A DNA stretch of 64,000 nucleotides, taken from contig NW_026946359.1 of assembly GCF_035222275.1 (NCBI RefSeq), positions 6,572,001 through 6,636,000 on the forward strand, in the 5' to 3' direction. Both the position numbers and the translations under genes were made by a program. The stretch comes from Podospora bellae-mahoneyi. Its lineage: Eukaryota > Ascomycota > Sordariomycetes > Sordariales > Podosporaceae. The notes beneath the pieces are model-generated. The model was not told where the DNA came from. It made no database searches and saw only the letters and a list, made by a program, of their open reading frames with translations. Shown here piece by piece: positions 41,653 through 53,196 of this stretch (its first letter is position 1; every line of letters begins with the position of its first letter).

Positions 41653-42960
41653 CTAAATGGTATGAACGAGAACAGGATGAGTGTTGGGCCCACGATATCC
41701 TAGACCTCTTACATCCGCCCTTGTCTCCTTTCCTTCCACCAAATCTGCCATGACGACACCTGTCCCCAAACTCATCGCAATCCCCCAAGGCCCATGCCCG
41801 GCCGCAACCCAAACTCCCCCGTCCCCAACACTGATCCCGAGGTCCTCCCCTGTGATCTGCGATACAATCGGCGCCCCCCACTCCGTCACAGGTCGGAAAC
41901 ACAACCCCTCCCTTACAACTTCCAAGCCCCCATCACCACCCTTTATAATATCCCCCACCGCCTCCCTCAGCAACCCCCTCTGCTCATCCAACGGCCTGGC
42001 CTTCCCCTTCTCCGGATCCTGAACCTCCAAAGTAGAATCATTCAACCCCGCAAAATAAACCTCCCCTCCCCCGCCTAACCTCGAAAACATCTCCGGACAG
42101 AAATTCTTTTCATGCGTAGTAAAAACAGCATGACACTCTTTCTCCCCCTCTCTTGTGTCCCAAATGGGTGTCCGGACGACAATACTATGCCCAGCCAAAC
42201 TCCCCACCCTCATCCCTACCTTTGCCTGGGGAAACAGCGTTCTAAACACCTTTGGTGTCCAAACCCCAGCTGTAATCACAACTCTATTCCCCTTCACAAC
42301 CCTCTCACTCCCATCTTTCAAGTCCCTCACTTTCACCCCCTTAACCTCCCCTGTAAGATCATCCCTCACCAACCCCGTCGCCTTCGCAGGCTGTAGCACC
42401 TTCCCCCCTCTTTTCATCACCTCCCCCAACAACCACTGACAGAGTCGTAAAGGATCAACCTGCGCCGTAGTCCCCTCCTCACTGATAACCTCGACTTTAT
42501 CCCCCTCCTTCTTCTTCAACCAACCCGGTCTCCTCGCCTCGTCATGTTCCGCCTCGACAGGCGCGGCATTAACCCTTGACGTCCCACTTCTCAACCAGTC
42601 ATCACCTCGTTTCTGCTGCTTTGATCCGTCATGGTGCTGGATATAAGAGATGCAGGTAGAGGGTGTGTACCCCCAATTTTCTCTGCCGTTGTTTTCAGCT
42701 GCCAGGCGGGCGTGTTCGTTGAACGAAAGGGCGCCGAGGGGGGTGAGGGAGGGGGAGAACCAATCTTTTGCGAGGAAGCCACCTGCGAAGCCGGAGGCAG
42801 AGGAGAAGAGTTCCGGCGAAGGATCGATGAGGGTTATGGGGTTGGTGTTGGTTGGTGAGAGGTAGAGGTAGTAGGCTGTGGAGAGGCCTATGATGCCGCA
42901 GCCGAGGATGATGATGTTGTCGTTGGGGTCGGTGGTGGTGGTGGTGGTGATGATGGTCAT
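41653..42960 (-). CDS. FAD-dependent oxidoreductase, DAO family (Tda3-like)
   Basis: 435 residues, one exon. The N-terminal Rossmann motif is IIILGCGIIGLSTAYYL (GxGxxG), followed by an acidic residue at the end of strand 2 (LIDPS), then FAGGFLAKDW. The C-terminal FAD loop is GVWVAAGHGPWGIAMSLGTG. This is the D-amino-acid oxidase fold; the GGFLAKDW block resembles the fungal Tda3-type oxidoreductases involved in late endosome-to-Golgi sorting, but the true substrate is unknown. It is transcribed away from the short-chain dehydrogenase, with 536 bp between start codons. Confidence 0.85.
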   Translation of the reverse strand: MTIITTTTTTDPNDNIIILGCGIIGLSTAYYLYLSPTNTNPITLIDPSPELFSSASGFAGGFLAKDWFSPSLTPLGALSFNEHARLAAENNGRENWGYTPSTCISYIQHHDGSKQQKRGDDWLRSGTSRVNAAPVEAEHDEARRPGWLKKKEGDKVEVISEEGTTAQVDPLRLCQWLLGEVMKRGGKVLQPAKATGLVRDDLTGEVKGVKVRDLKDGSERVVKGNRVVITAGVWTPKVFRTLFPQAKVGMRVGSLAGHSIVVRTPIWDTREGEKECHAVFTTHEKNFCPEMFSRLGGGGEVYFAGLNDSTLEVQDPEKGKARPLDEQRGLLREAVGDIIKGGDGGLEVVREGLCFRPVTEWGAPIVSQITGEDLGISVGDGGVWVAAGHGPWGIAMSLGTGVVMADLVEGKETRADVRGLGYRGPNTHPVLVHTI

Positions 42961-43496
42961 GGTGAGGTTGAAGGACTGGTCGTAAGGGTGGGTTGGGTGT
43001 TTAAAATCTGAGAAATAGGCTGAAGTTAGAAGATGAAGTAAGTCAGCATCAGGGCTGGGGATTGAAAGAGGTGATGTAGTGGTCTAGATTGCGTGGAAAC
43101 AATCGTATCTATGAAGATGTTAGATGAACGACAAGCGTCACCCCCTCCAGATATCCCAACCAGCTCTCCACCAAGTAGCATGAATCTCATGCTTCTGAAT
43201 GGACAATTCAGCAGACTACCAATCTTCAATCAGGCCCGGGCCGAATTCCCCATTCTGCGCCCTTGATTCGACATCTCCTCTTCCCCAAAAGGCAGTTAAA
43301 TAGCAGAAGTCGATACCCCGCGCTCCACCCACAACGTCAACCTCAAAGAGGGGCAATCAAGTTCGAGCGAGGGGTGTTACCGAATCCCGAAAATCTGGAT
43401 TAACACTCTTCCCGAACAGCTACGCAGTCTACGTGAACTAATCACCGCAGGACACTATCCAACTCTCCAACCCATACCCCACCACCAGCAAACAAA
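42961..43496. promoter_or_regulatory. Divergent promoter region of two oxidoreductase genes
   Basis: 536 bp between start codons pointing apart. CA-rich leader sequence precedes 43497. No defined operator seen. Confidence 0.45.
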
Positions 43497-44380
43497 ATGC
43501 CAGAACCTCAAGTAATTATCATCACCGGCGCCAGCCGTGGCATCGGCCACGCCATAGCCACCCACCTCCTCGAAGCAGGCCACAAGGTCGTCCTCACAGC
43601 TCGCTCCCCTGAAAAGCTGGAGGAGCTTCAGAAGGAATACCCATCACAAGTCCAGTATCTAGCGGCTGATATGACCTTGCCTGATGTGCGTATCATACCT
43701 CAAAACATACACAACTCACACATCACAACTAACCCGCCCTCCCCCATAAAGACACCCTACAAACTCAAAGAACTCGCCCTCCTCCACTTCCATCACATCA
43801 ACGCCGTCATCATCAACCACGGCGCCCTGTCGCCAATGACCCGCGTCGCCAACTCCTCCATTGACGACTGGAAAGCCCTCTTCGATGCCAACTTTTTTAG
43901 CGCCCTCGCCCTAGCCAAGGAAACCATCCCCTACCTGAGAGAAACCAAAGGCCGTCTCATCTTCACCTCATCGGGCGCCGCAACAGGAGCTTACACCGCT
44001 TGGGGCGCCTACGGAACCTCCAAAGCAGCGCTGAACCACCTTTCCAAGCACATTGCCGTTGAGGAACCAGACATCACTTCGGTAGCCGTCAGCCCTGGGA
44101 GAGTAGACACTGACATGCAAAAGGAACTTCGAGAAAAGGGCAAGGCGGAGATGGCACCAAAAGATCACGAAGCGTTCAGCAAAGAGTTTGAAGCAGGGAC
44201 ATTGGTGAGACCAGAGCAGTCTGGTGGTGTTATTGCTAATCTTGCAGTATCTGCGAAGCCAGAACTGGCCGGACGGTATTTCAAGTACGTGCCTACCTGA
44301 GTCCTCACACGATAAGAGGTTGAGATGCTAACTGTTGCAGGTGGAATGCGCCAGAATTGGCCGAGTACCAACTGAGTTGA
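43497..44380 (+). CDS. Short-chain dehydrogenase/reductase
   Basis: Exons 43497-43685, 43752-44284 and 44341-44380 give 253 residues. Intron 1 (66 nt, GTGCGT donor, CTAAC branch, AAAG acceptor) is 3n and stop-free. Intron 2 (56 nt) has GTACGT, GCTAAC and TTGCAG. The last exon encodes only WNAPELAEYQLS. The classical SDR marks are the cofactor glycine motif TGASRGIGHA, NHGA, Ser in TSSGAATG, and YGTSK with catalytic Tyr and Lys. ARSPEKL after strand 2 suggests NADP(H). It resembles the yeast YIR035C/Irc24 group of cytosolic carbonyl reductases. Substrate unknown. Confidence 0.9.
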
Positions 44381-45675
44381 ACAAGCTGAGATGGTTCTAT
44401 TTGCCGGTTAGAAATGTCCATAACCAACGAGTAAAAGCATATTCAAGATGATACAGGCGGCAAATCAGTCGAAAGATGAAAAGTCTGATTGGTTTCCACA
44501 TTGTATATTCGGTTTTTTAAGCACGAAAAGTTTGTTCATCACATTGCCGTGTGCTGTTGGGACATAGAATAGAAAATAATAGGCTACCTACAAGCAAGAC
44601 AACTCCAAAACCAGACCACGGCCATCACCGTCTGGATCTAGGGACCGATATTAGTCCTCTGTCCCTCTTGCAGAAGAACAAGCTGCCATGAAGCCATCGA
44701 CCGAGAAAACGAGATCAGGTGAAATGTATCCGTCATGTAGAGTCGGAATTGGAATGATAAAGTACGATAATAAACATCATGGTGTTCGTATGTCGCAGTC
44801 GAAGCGGCTCGTAGCAGGCATCTAAAATACTTTTTGAGCTGTTAGCTATGGATTCTGAGAAGAGTCTGCAGAAAATCGGGGTGGAGGACGAGGAAAAGAT
44901 CAGTAGTGTCGTTTGGCTTGACTGTGTCTATCACCATAATTGGGTATGATTGGGGCGACACGAGTATATCATCATATGAAGGTCGTCGGGGTGCTGAGCA
45001 AAGCGGAGGGTTGTATGCTTACCTTACTGGAATGGTCGGGGGGGGATCAGGCCCCCCAAGAAGGCAACATTGCGTGTTTCTACAATGTCGCCGATCAGTG
45101 TTGCAAAGGCAGAGCGCGCATTGGAGTACTGTTTGTTGATGGGGAAGAAGGGAAAATTCAGATTCGCGACGAGAAGTCGCCTTTTTGTTTTCGGTGTCGG
45201 AACAACTGCGAAGGAGGGAGTTTAGAGGAACCTTGAAATTTTCAAGCCGGAGCCAAATGAGGCGGAGGTGGGGAGCTTCGCTGTTGGTTTGTGGCGCCCA
45301 CGCGGCATGGCGGGGTGGGTGGATCTCACAAGCCACAAATGCGTTGTGGGACAAGCTGAGCGCGCGACCTGGTTGGCATTGGCAGCCTTCAAAGAACCAC
45401 TTTGGAAGGACGGGAGGCTAGGTATATGAGTATAAAGGGCTGCTCACCAACCTTCAAGCTTTGAGAGCCCTCGGCTCTCCGGTTCATAACATGTGTCGAG
45501 GTCTATCAAAGCAATCCAGTTCCAACACGCGAGGAAACCACTCTGAAGATTGAATAGCGGCATCGCATCACTTTGTTCGATACCGTCACCAAAAAAAGTG
45601 TATCGTTATCAGCGATACCTTGCTTCATCCATCACCCGAGGCGAGACCCCCTTCTTATACCCTACATATACCACC
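44381..45675. other. Intergenic, no gene recognised
   Basis: 3' flank of the dehydrogenase, then about 1 kb with only short frames, then the NC2-beta promoter. Nothing else seen. Confidence 0.45.
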
Positions 45676-46676
45676 ATGTCGGACCACGAGTTAGGAGGTA
45701 AGCCGCCGTGTTTTTAATTCTGCAGTGGAGGAAACTACACTGCGAGTTTGTCGGGTGGCGTTTTGGTTCCGTTGATGCGACCGGGTGTTTGGCGGGCGCA
45801 TCCTACTATTAAACACAGTGGAGGCCCTTTCCTAAAGTCATCTGAAGTCATGTACACACCTCTTATACAGCCTCAGGCCTCGCCCGGCATACGAATAGGG
45901 ACTGTCGACCCATTGGCTTTATTTACGGGGATAACAGAGGACAATACCTTCCCTTCATATATCGTTGATTCGTTTGCTCCTGTTGCCTTTCCACCCCACA
46001 ACAAACATCTTCACCGCACCCCTCAAGACAAGCAAAAATGCCTTCAGAGCACATCCCCCGTCAAGACCGTTACTGGTCAGCTTTTGACCATGATGAGCTG
46101 GGTATATCTGGTTGACTTGGACTTTTGTGCTGAGACGACAGTTTGCTAACATCGTATCTGATAGGAAATGACGACCTGTCCCTCCCCAAAGGTATGTATC
46201 TCATTCTTATCAACCAAAGAAGCGTGTGGATTACTGACTATTCGGCGCAGCCACTGTTCAAAAGATTGTTGGGGAGATTCTGCCATCGTCAACAGGCATC
46301 GCCTTCGCCAAGGAGGCCCGCGACCTCCTTATAGAGTGCTGTGTCGAGTTCATCACTCTCATCTCTAGCGAGGCAAACGAGATTTCTGAGAAGGAAGCCA
46401 AAAAGACTATCGCTTGTGACCACATCACCAAGGCATTGGAGCAACTCGGCTTTGCCGACTACGTCCCTGCCGTTTTGGAAGCCGCTGCAGAGCACAAGGA
46501 AGTCCAAAAGGTGAGAGACCTTGGGGTTTCCTTTGTTCTGAAGACATGCTGACGCCCAATGATAGGGACGTGAGAAGAAGGCAAACAAGTTTGAGCAGAG
46601 CGGCATGACATTGGAGGAACTCGAACGTCTCCAGCAAGAGCAGTTTGCCGATGCTGCCAAGAGACACATAGGATGA
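45676..46676 (+). CDS. NCB2: Negative cofactor 2 subunit beta (DR1/Ncb2), histone-fold transcription regulator
   Basis: Exons 45676-45697, 46165-46191, 46251-46510 and 46566-46676 give 139 residues. The first intron is 467 nt, long for this window, and contains a second usable first exon. The histone fold (NDDLSLPKATVQKIVGEILP, EARDLLIECCVEFITLISSE, ANEISEKEAKKTIACDHITKAL) is the NC2-beta/Dr1 type. It pairs with NC2-alpha on TBP to block or tune pre-initiation complex assembly. The frame ends FADAAKRHIG at a TGA (46674). Immediately after, frame +2 from 46672 to 46716 reads DDELPGIANLLEDE, an acidic tail of the type expected here. This suggests that a one-base change has shortened this copy, or a sequence error. 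Genes on either side: dehydrogenase upstream and convergent mitochondrial protein downstream. Confidence 0.9.
46038..46101 (+). other. Alternative first coding exon of NC2-beta
   Basis: ATG in strong context (CAAAAATGCC) at 46038, 21 codons plus one base, then donor GTATAT. It joins in phase to the exon at 46165, giving a 153-residue form that starts MPSEHIPRQDRYWSAFDHDELG. The junction peptide DHDELG-NDD mirrors DHELGG-NDD from the first exon. Preceding sequence is CT/CA-rich, like a leader. Confidence 0.5.
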
Positions 46677-47032
46677 TGAACTCCCAGGCATCGCCAATCT
46701 GTTGGAGGACGAGTAGACTGGGTGCACTTTGAAAGTGGTGGATTGCATTGATAGGCGTTCGTCCCTGGGAATTTTGGGAAGGTGTTAGTATAGCCTTTTC
46801 TTGTCGTCTTGACTTCTACAAACATATGATATACCCAGGTTGAGTCTCTGACATCTTTGTTGAACCACTTCAATGAACGGAGGGAAACCAAGAATAGTGC
46901 ACTCTATTGAAGACCGCCCTGGATCCCGAATCACCGCCATCTAGCCAGATATTTACAATGATGCCCTCTTTTATGCATCATTCACTGCCTGTGCAATACC
47001 TCCCCCTCTCTCCCACGAGCTGAAAAAAGTGT
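46677..47032. other. Convergent 3' intergenic region
   Basis: Between the NC2-beta stop and the stop of the mitochondrial-type protein. It includes the out-of-frame acidic coding remnant described for NC2-beta up to 46716. No gene. Confidence 0.5.
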
Positions 47033-47685
47033 TTAATAGCCATCCTTGCCCCACTTGTTGTATCTGTCGTGAAGCTCCTGTCCATTGCATCAGTATTTGC
47101 CTCAAGCATACTACATAACAGTCCATACCTTGGGCAGAGTGACGTTGGGGACGACGACGACGTTGACAGCGCTGGGGGCATCCTTGGGGGCAGCGCTGGC
47201 ATCACCACCGGGGTGATACTGGTACTTGCCGTGGGTCGAACCGCTTTCCCAGGGCATGCTCTTGTCGGCGATAGGGACGGTGTTCTCGGAGGTGGACTTG
47301 GTAGGGGAGCGGCCGAAGTAGTAGCCAGCACCACCAAGAGCGCAGACCATGATACCACCGAGGATCTATCATGATAATCATATCAGCTTTCACATGTTCC
47401 TTCAATACCCCTCCCAGCTACAGGCAAACCACCGCCGCCGTTCCATGCGCCCCGTGCCATGTTTCCAACCCAATTTTCGGATTCTCAAGCTGTGCCGAAC
47501 TGCCCTCGCGGGCTACCAATTCAGCACCCGGGGCGACGGCATCGGCAATGGCGGCGGCTGGACCTCGGAATTTGACGCACCAGAATCTCGGGGTTCTTCT
47601 TGGACTCGCTCTTGAGAGCCTCCTCGCCGGTGGTGAGGCGGCGGACGGTCGTGCTGAAAGCTCTGCGGGCGATGAGGGAAGCCAT
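47033..47685 (-). CDS. Small mitochondrial-type single-pass membrane protein, unknown function
   Basis: Exons 47581-47685, 47129-47365 and 47033-47077 give 128 residues. Intron 1 is GTGCGT...GATAG (215 nt), intron 2 GTATGG...GACAG (51 nt). All exons are multiples of three. The N-terminus MASLIARRAFSTTVRRLTTG is Arg/Ser/Thr-rich without acidic residues, as in a mitochondrial presequence. One hydrophobic segment follows (ILGGIMVCALGGAGYYFG), then a polar domain with PWESGSTHGKYQYHPGGD and a C-terminus ELHDRYNKWGKDGY. The likely site is the inner membrane, with the C-terminal part in the intermembrane space. I do not recognise the family with confidence. Confidence 0.72.
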
Positions 47686-49098
47686 CTCTGCGGTGTTGTT
47701 TGTCAAAGGCGGTTGCTGATGCAATGGAGCTTCGGAACTGGAATCGTGATGCTAGCTCTGGCCGTCTGGCCCTCATACGATTTCGTCAGGGCCGAAGCTT
47801 GAAGACTTGGCACCCGTTTCTTACGTAAGGCATCCGAACTGTATGAGCTGTGCCGTCATTGGTTGTCATCGTCATCAAGCTTGGGGAAGCTTTCTGACCA
47901 ATCATGTCTTTTTGTAGGTGGAGCGGGGGCGGACAACTGCCACGGAACTGGCCGTCAGCTGCTGACTCCACGCCTCCCTTTTCGAGCTGCAGCATCAGAT
48001 CACAGGACAAGCTGCAATGCACAGGGACACAGGCACGGGTGGCAGCTTGGGTTGCATCAGTTGTCTCTCTCGAACAGCACACATCCCTCAGGTCACACAT
48101 AGTCCGGACATCCTTTGGACAGATGTCGAAGCCCTGAGCGCAAGTGATGCCCAAAGCGCAATTCCGAGTCGCTGTTTGCTATTCTTCTCGAGAGTTGTGT
48201 TTGCCGCATCTTTGTGCCACGAGCTTTGCCCTTTCTCGAGGGCATGATAGCAGTGATATCACTGTGAGCACGGCTCTGGATTCAGGGGTAACCTGACGCA
48301 GCGCAATTAACCCAGGAGATCGGAGGCCAATGCAAGTCCCCCACTGGACATGCTGATGCTGGGCCACTCGCCTGGGCAACAAAAACTGGAAATAGTGGGA
48401 GAACGGGGATGGCACGGTCCTGGCCGCAGCCAGTGAGATCCCTCAACTCGTTGGTTTGCCCAAAAGAAAAGAAGTCCATCTGATTCACACTCCGGGCAAC
48501 GAACAAGAGACTCTGACTCTTGCTTGGTCTCACGGCACAGTCCCCAGGGCGGCCATTCGCACACTATTGCTTTTTCTCGACGCTCTTTTTCCCCTCCTTC
48601 TTGATATCTGTCCAACTCTTTGTCTCTCTTGATAATCAACCATACTCGCGCTCTCTATCACCCATATTCGAATCTCAGCTGCACCGTTTCGCAAACGCGA
48701 AAATCCACGGAAGTGATCGCACCCAGACGGCAGACACAGCTGCAGTGTGGAGCATTACCCGTCCCGAAGCCACCGCCATCCAGCACTGCATTCCAGCCGT
48801 GTGTAACGCGCCCGGACCCTCGACGTCTATGTGACGGTGCAACGGATATTCGTATCATCACACCGAGTCGTCCTTTCCTCTTCGTCGCACTTTGAGGCCC
48901 GTTTTTCGAGTCTATTGCCTGGTGTCCGGCCGACCTCTCCAACCACATATCCCGCCGACCAGCGATGTTATAGCGCGGTACGAACAACACTTGAAACTTG
49001 AGCCGCCAAACGAACTGCTTCGATCCAAAATTGCATCCAATCGAGTACTGAGAGCCGAGCCCTGAGCCGAGCGAACGTGAAAACGGCAAGACGAAACC
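47686..49098. other. Divergent intergenic region
   Basis: 1.4 kb between the start codons of the small mitochondrial-type gene and ERF2, which point apart. The part before 49099 is probably a long ERF2 leader. Short frames only; no repeat. Confidence 0.45.
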
Positions 49099-51214
49099 AT
49101 GGCATCCGGGGAGGGAGCGCCGAGGGCTCTCTCTCCTACCAGCACCATTAACGATGACAGCTTTCCCCAGTTTCCGGGTCGATCTGAGATGGCTGGTCCC
49201 CCGAGTATAATTTCCTCGCGGATGACCGATATCATGACAGATGACGGCGGAGACACGGAAGAGCACCGCGCGGCAGGCGGCAAGAGGAGGAGCGCTTTCT
49301 ATTCGGACCTCAGTTCTCGTCCAGGAACGGCGAGGACAGGAGCATCTGGGAGACCTCCATGGAGCTCAGGGACGCCTTTACGTCAGGGGCTGGCGGGAAA
49401 GCGTGGGAGCGGGACTGCAAGCATCAGCAGCGCGACACAGGCAGTTCGACCACCCAGTTCAGCAACCAGAAGCCATGTTCCGTCGTTGACATCGCATGCC
49501 TTCTTTCACCCGATGAGTTCGCAGAAATTACAGGCGCAAAGAGGATTCGCGAGGTCGACGACGGTGAACCGGCAATTTATGTCCCAAGAGGACCCCCACA
49601 GCCCGGCGCGAGACAGCCTGAACTCGGCTCCAGGCGCCAAGGTAGTGAGACAGTCCGCTGATGAAGGGGACATGCGGTCACCACCCTCAAGAGGAACGGA
49701 GTTTACCGAGCAGGATATGTACGAGAGGAGGACGGCCAACACGAGTCCGACAGGCCACCATGCGACTTCGAGCTTTTCGGATAGCGTCCGGCCGTTGCAG
49801 AGGAAGCCTGGTGATGCTAGAAACCTTACCCTCGACATGAGCAAAACCTACAACAAAGCTGGCGTATCTATCCCGACTCCTGTGCGAACACCTCGATCTC
49901 TGCGATCCAACTTTCTTATGCCGAGAAACGATTCTGGCCACAGCAACCGAGAAATGCAGGGCGGTGAGAAGCTGGACTCGGTAGCTTCGTCACCCCAACT
50001 CCCACCCGCAAGCAGGGACGACAAGCACCCGTCGGGGGAGAAGACCAAGAAGGTGGGCCGCAACTATCAGTATTTCCAGGGCAACACAATCTTCTTTTTT
50101 GGAGGCAGGTTACAAAATGCGAGAGATAGACCGGTCAACATTGCGACAGGGTCTTTGGTAGTCATTCCTGGCATCTTGTTTCTGATATTCTCGGCACCTT
50201 GGATATGGAACAATATTTCCCCAGCGATACCCATCACTTTCGCCTATCTTTACTACCTCTGCGTGTCTTCTTTTTGCCATGCATCGGCCACGGATCCCGG
50301 GGTAGGCCTATTTTTTGTATGATGTGAGCGAGCATGGACTAACAGTGATCCAGATCCTCCCACGCAACCTACATCGATTCCCACCTTCAGAGAACAATGA
50401 CCCCTGGAGGCCAAGTCCGCCGTCGACCGAATGGGTGCTCATCAAGTCTGCCGAGAAGACAGCCGCTGCCATGGAGGTGCCCTGCAAATACTGCAAGACA
50501 TGCCAGATGTGGCGTCCACCACGAGCCCACCATTGCCGTCTCTGCGACAACTGCGTCGAGACCCAGGACCACCACTGTCTGTGGCTCAACAACTGTGTTG
50601 GCCGGCGCAACTACCGCTACTTCTTCACCTTCATTCTTACCGCCACCTTGCTGGGCGTGTACCTGTCTGGTGCATCGCTTGCACAGATTCTGGTCTACCA
50701 GCACAAGCAGAAAATCAGCTTCAATGCGTCAATTTCTCACTTCCGCATGCCCTTCGCCATGGTCATCTACGGGTTCATTGCCTTCCTGTACCCAGCCGCT
50801 TTGACGGGGTACCATGTGTTCCTAATGGCTAGGGGTGAGACGACCCGTGAATACCTCAACTCTTCCAAGTTCATCAAGGCGGAACGCTTCAGAGCCTACA
50901 CCCAAGGAAACTGGTTCAGAAACTGGTTTGTGGTGCTCTGCAGACCAAGGCCGCCAACGTATTATCAATTCAAGCAATCGTGGTACGAGGGTGATCAGAG
51001 GCTCGCACCGACGAAGAGGATAAAGAAAGCTCGCAAGGCTGTTCCCGCTAACCCAGGGGCCGGCGTCGACTCGAAAGAGGGAATGGAGATGCAAGATGTG
51101 AAGAACTCACCACATCTTCACCAACAACAACAGCAAGGCTTTCAAGGGCCGAGACAACTGAGGTCTCAACACGACCTCGAGAGCGGACTTGCACAGCAAC
51201 CACCACCAAACTAA
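49099..51214 (+). CDS. ERF2: Palmitoyltransferase ERF2 (DHHC)
   Basis: Exons 49099-50301 and 50354-51214 give 687 residues. The intron is 52 nt (GTAGGC...GATCCAG). Splicing joins SATDPG to ILPRNLHRFP. The first ~320 residues are Ser/Pro-rich and disordered, then NYQYFQGNTIFFFGGRLQNARD leads to two transmembrane helices, the cysteine-rich DHHC domain (from Cys445; DHHC at residues 473-476; WLNNCVGRRNYRYF) and two further helices. The NNCVGRRNYRYF block marks the Erf2 branch, which with Erf4/Shr5 palmitoylates Ras at the ER. The C-terminal tail has a TTREYLNSSKF motif and a Gln-rich end. The disordered N-terminus is much longer than in yeast Erf2. Confidence 0.94.
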
Positions 51215-52171
51215 ACACCACACACCACACACCACACCATCGACTCGGATGGTACCGTTGTGCTACTACTGTACACACAATCTTTTTGACTATTTCCGTT
51301 TTTACGCCTCATTACCAGACTTATTCCCCGACTGTACTTGTCTTGTTCGTTTCTTCATTGACATGTTTTACACACCTTTTTTTGACGCTTATGTCCCACG
51401 CTGTTACTGCAAAGTTCTCACGAGTTTTTCCTTTTTTATCCCCAACGAGATGTTCATTCATACATACAAAGCGGCGGCGTTTCACACATTTTCCTTGTAA
51501 GATTTGGTGGGGGCTGGGTGTTTTTTTTACAGACTTTTGATGACCCATCATTCAAGAGTTGGGAGACATTGTACAGTTGGTGGTATATATACACCACACG
51601 CACACGCACACGCACACGCAGCCCAAAGTCTTTGTTTTTTCCCCCTTACATAATGTATTTTCTTGATCTTTTTGAGAGGAGGATTGGGTTGTTTGGATTT
51701 GTTGTTTCTTGGGGGGAAGGGGGTTAGTTAGACTGTTGGAGAGGAAGGGGGGAAAAGCATGTTTTTGCTTGTGCTTGCAGGTTTGGAAGGGGTGGAATGG
51801 GGGAAGAGGGAGGGAGTATGGGGAGGTATTATTTATACCCATTGACTTGATGTCAGTTCGGAGTAAAGAGACAGGTTGCCTGTATGTGTAACTTTTATGT
51901 GTTGGCCGCTTGATGTGACTAAACCTACAGGTGCTGCCTTCTTGTTCCAATTGCACTACATTACTTTACCTAGCTTTTATTTTGCAGCAGTGAAAGTAGG
52001 GGTTTGAGCGTCATTGTCAGCCTCGAATGTTCAACCTCCCAACCGACCACACGTGACCCACTTCTTTTTAACCCTCAACTCTTCAACCTTCTTTCACACC
52101 TCGAATTCACATCAGCACTCCTCTCCAATTTTTCACTTTCACTCTCCCTCTTCCTTTTTTTCGGAATCAAA
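51215..52171. other. Intergenic with simple repeats
   Basis: 3' flank of ERF2 followed by the TYW3 leader. It holds CACAC-type repeats at 51217-51238 and a (CACACG)n run at about 51595-51620, T-rich tracts, and CT-rich leader sequence before 52172. No gene. Confidence 0.55.
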
Positions 52172-53196
52172 ATGTCAAAACCACCCAAACCCCTCCCTCC
52201 CCCCTCCCACAGTTTCGCCAACCGCAAAACCAAAATCTTGTCTGCCCTCTCCGTCCCAGACGCAGAATACACCGACCTCTCGCCCAAAGGATCCGTCGAT
52301 GTCGGAATCCGCGACCTCATCGACGAAATCAACGCCCGGGAAGGGCTCGTGACAACAAGCAGTTGTGCGGGCCGAGTCAGCGTTTACCTCGAAGGCCGCT
52401 CTACTGGTACCTCTCCACAAGATGAGCGGGAGGAAGCAGCAACAGCGGGAGGGGTGAGGAGTTCGAGTGCTGGGGGGAAGGGAGGCGGGGAGTGGCTGTT
52501 TGTCAGCCATGATCCCATCTCTTCGTTGCCGCCTGGACAGCTGGAGCGGGGGTATGAATCGTTGTTTGGGTTGGTGTCGTTGCAGGGTCAGGAAGGGGGA
52601 GAGGGTGACGAGAAGGGGAGAATGGTGCACTTCAAGTTTGAGCCCATGGTAGTCTCCCCCCCAATTTTTTTTTTCATGATGAAAGGGACTAACAAGATTA
52701 GATTTTACATGTATTGACGGCATCACACTCCCACGCCCAAAAGGTCATCCAGGCGGGCATGGAGGCTGGCTTTCGAGAGACGGGCGCTGTGAGCTTACTT
52801 TCACGACAGGACGACGACCACAACCCTGTTGTTGCTGTCAGGTCGATGGGGCTGAGTTTTGAGAGCTTGATCGGGGTGGAAGGTACGGATGGGGTGAGGA
52901 GGGCGGTGGTTGGGAGGGGGTACTTGGACCGGGTGGTGAGAAATAGTGAGAAGTTGTTTAAGGAGAATGAGAGGCGGATTGGGAGGTTTAGGGAGGCACT
53001 GAAGGGGTGGTTTGAGGAGGGACCTAAAAAGAAGGATGGGTGGGAGGATGCAGACGCAAGGAGGGAGAGGAAACGGTCGGAGGGGCTGAGGAGAAAACAG
53101 GAACTTGAGAAGGAGAAGCAGGAGACGACTGAAAAGGAGCAGCAAAGTGAGCAGGGTGGTATAGGAATCATACTTGAGCCTCCTGAGGTTCTGTAA
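52172..53196 (+). CDS. TYW3: tRNA wybutosine-synthesising protein 3
   Basis: Exons 52172-52648 and 52702-53196 give 323 residues. The intron is 53 nt (GTAGTC donor, ACTAAC branch, GATTAG acceptor). Splicing joins MVHFKFEPM to ILHVLTASHSHAQ. The TYW3 domain shows SVDVGIRDLIDEINA, the invariant TSSCAGRVSVYLEG from about residue 61, EWLFVSHD, HFKFEPMILHV, AGFRETGA and VAVRSMGLSFE. The enzyme is the N4 methyltransferase of the wybutosine pathway, which modifies position 37 of tRNA-Phe in the cytosol using S-adenosylmethionine. A fungal low-complexity insert (about residues 80-105) and a charged C-terminal coiled coil extend the core. The first ATG of the frame (52004) is ignored because the added residues look noncoding. 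Confidence 0.93.
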
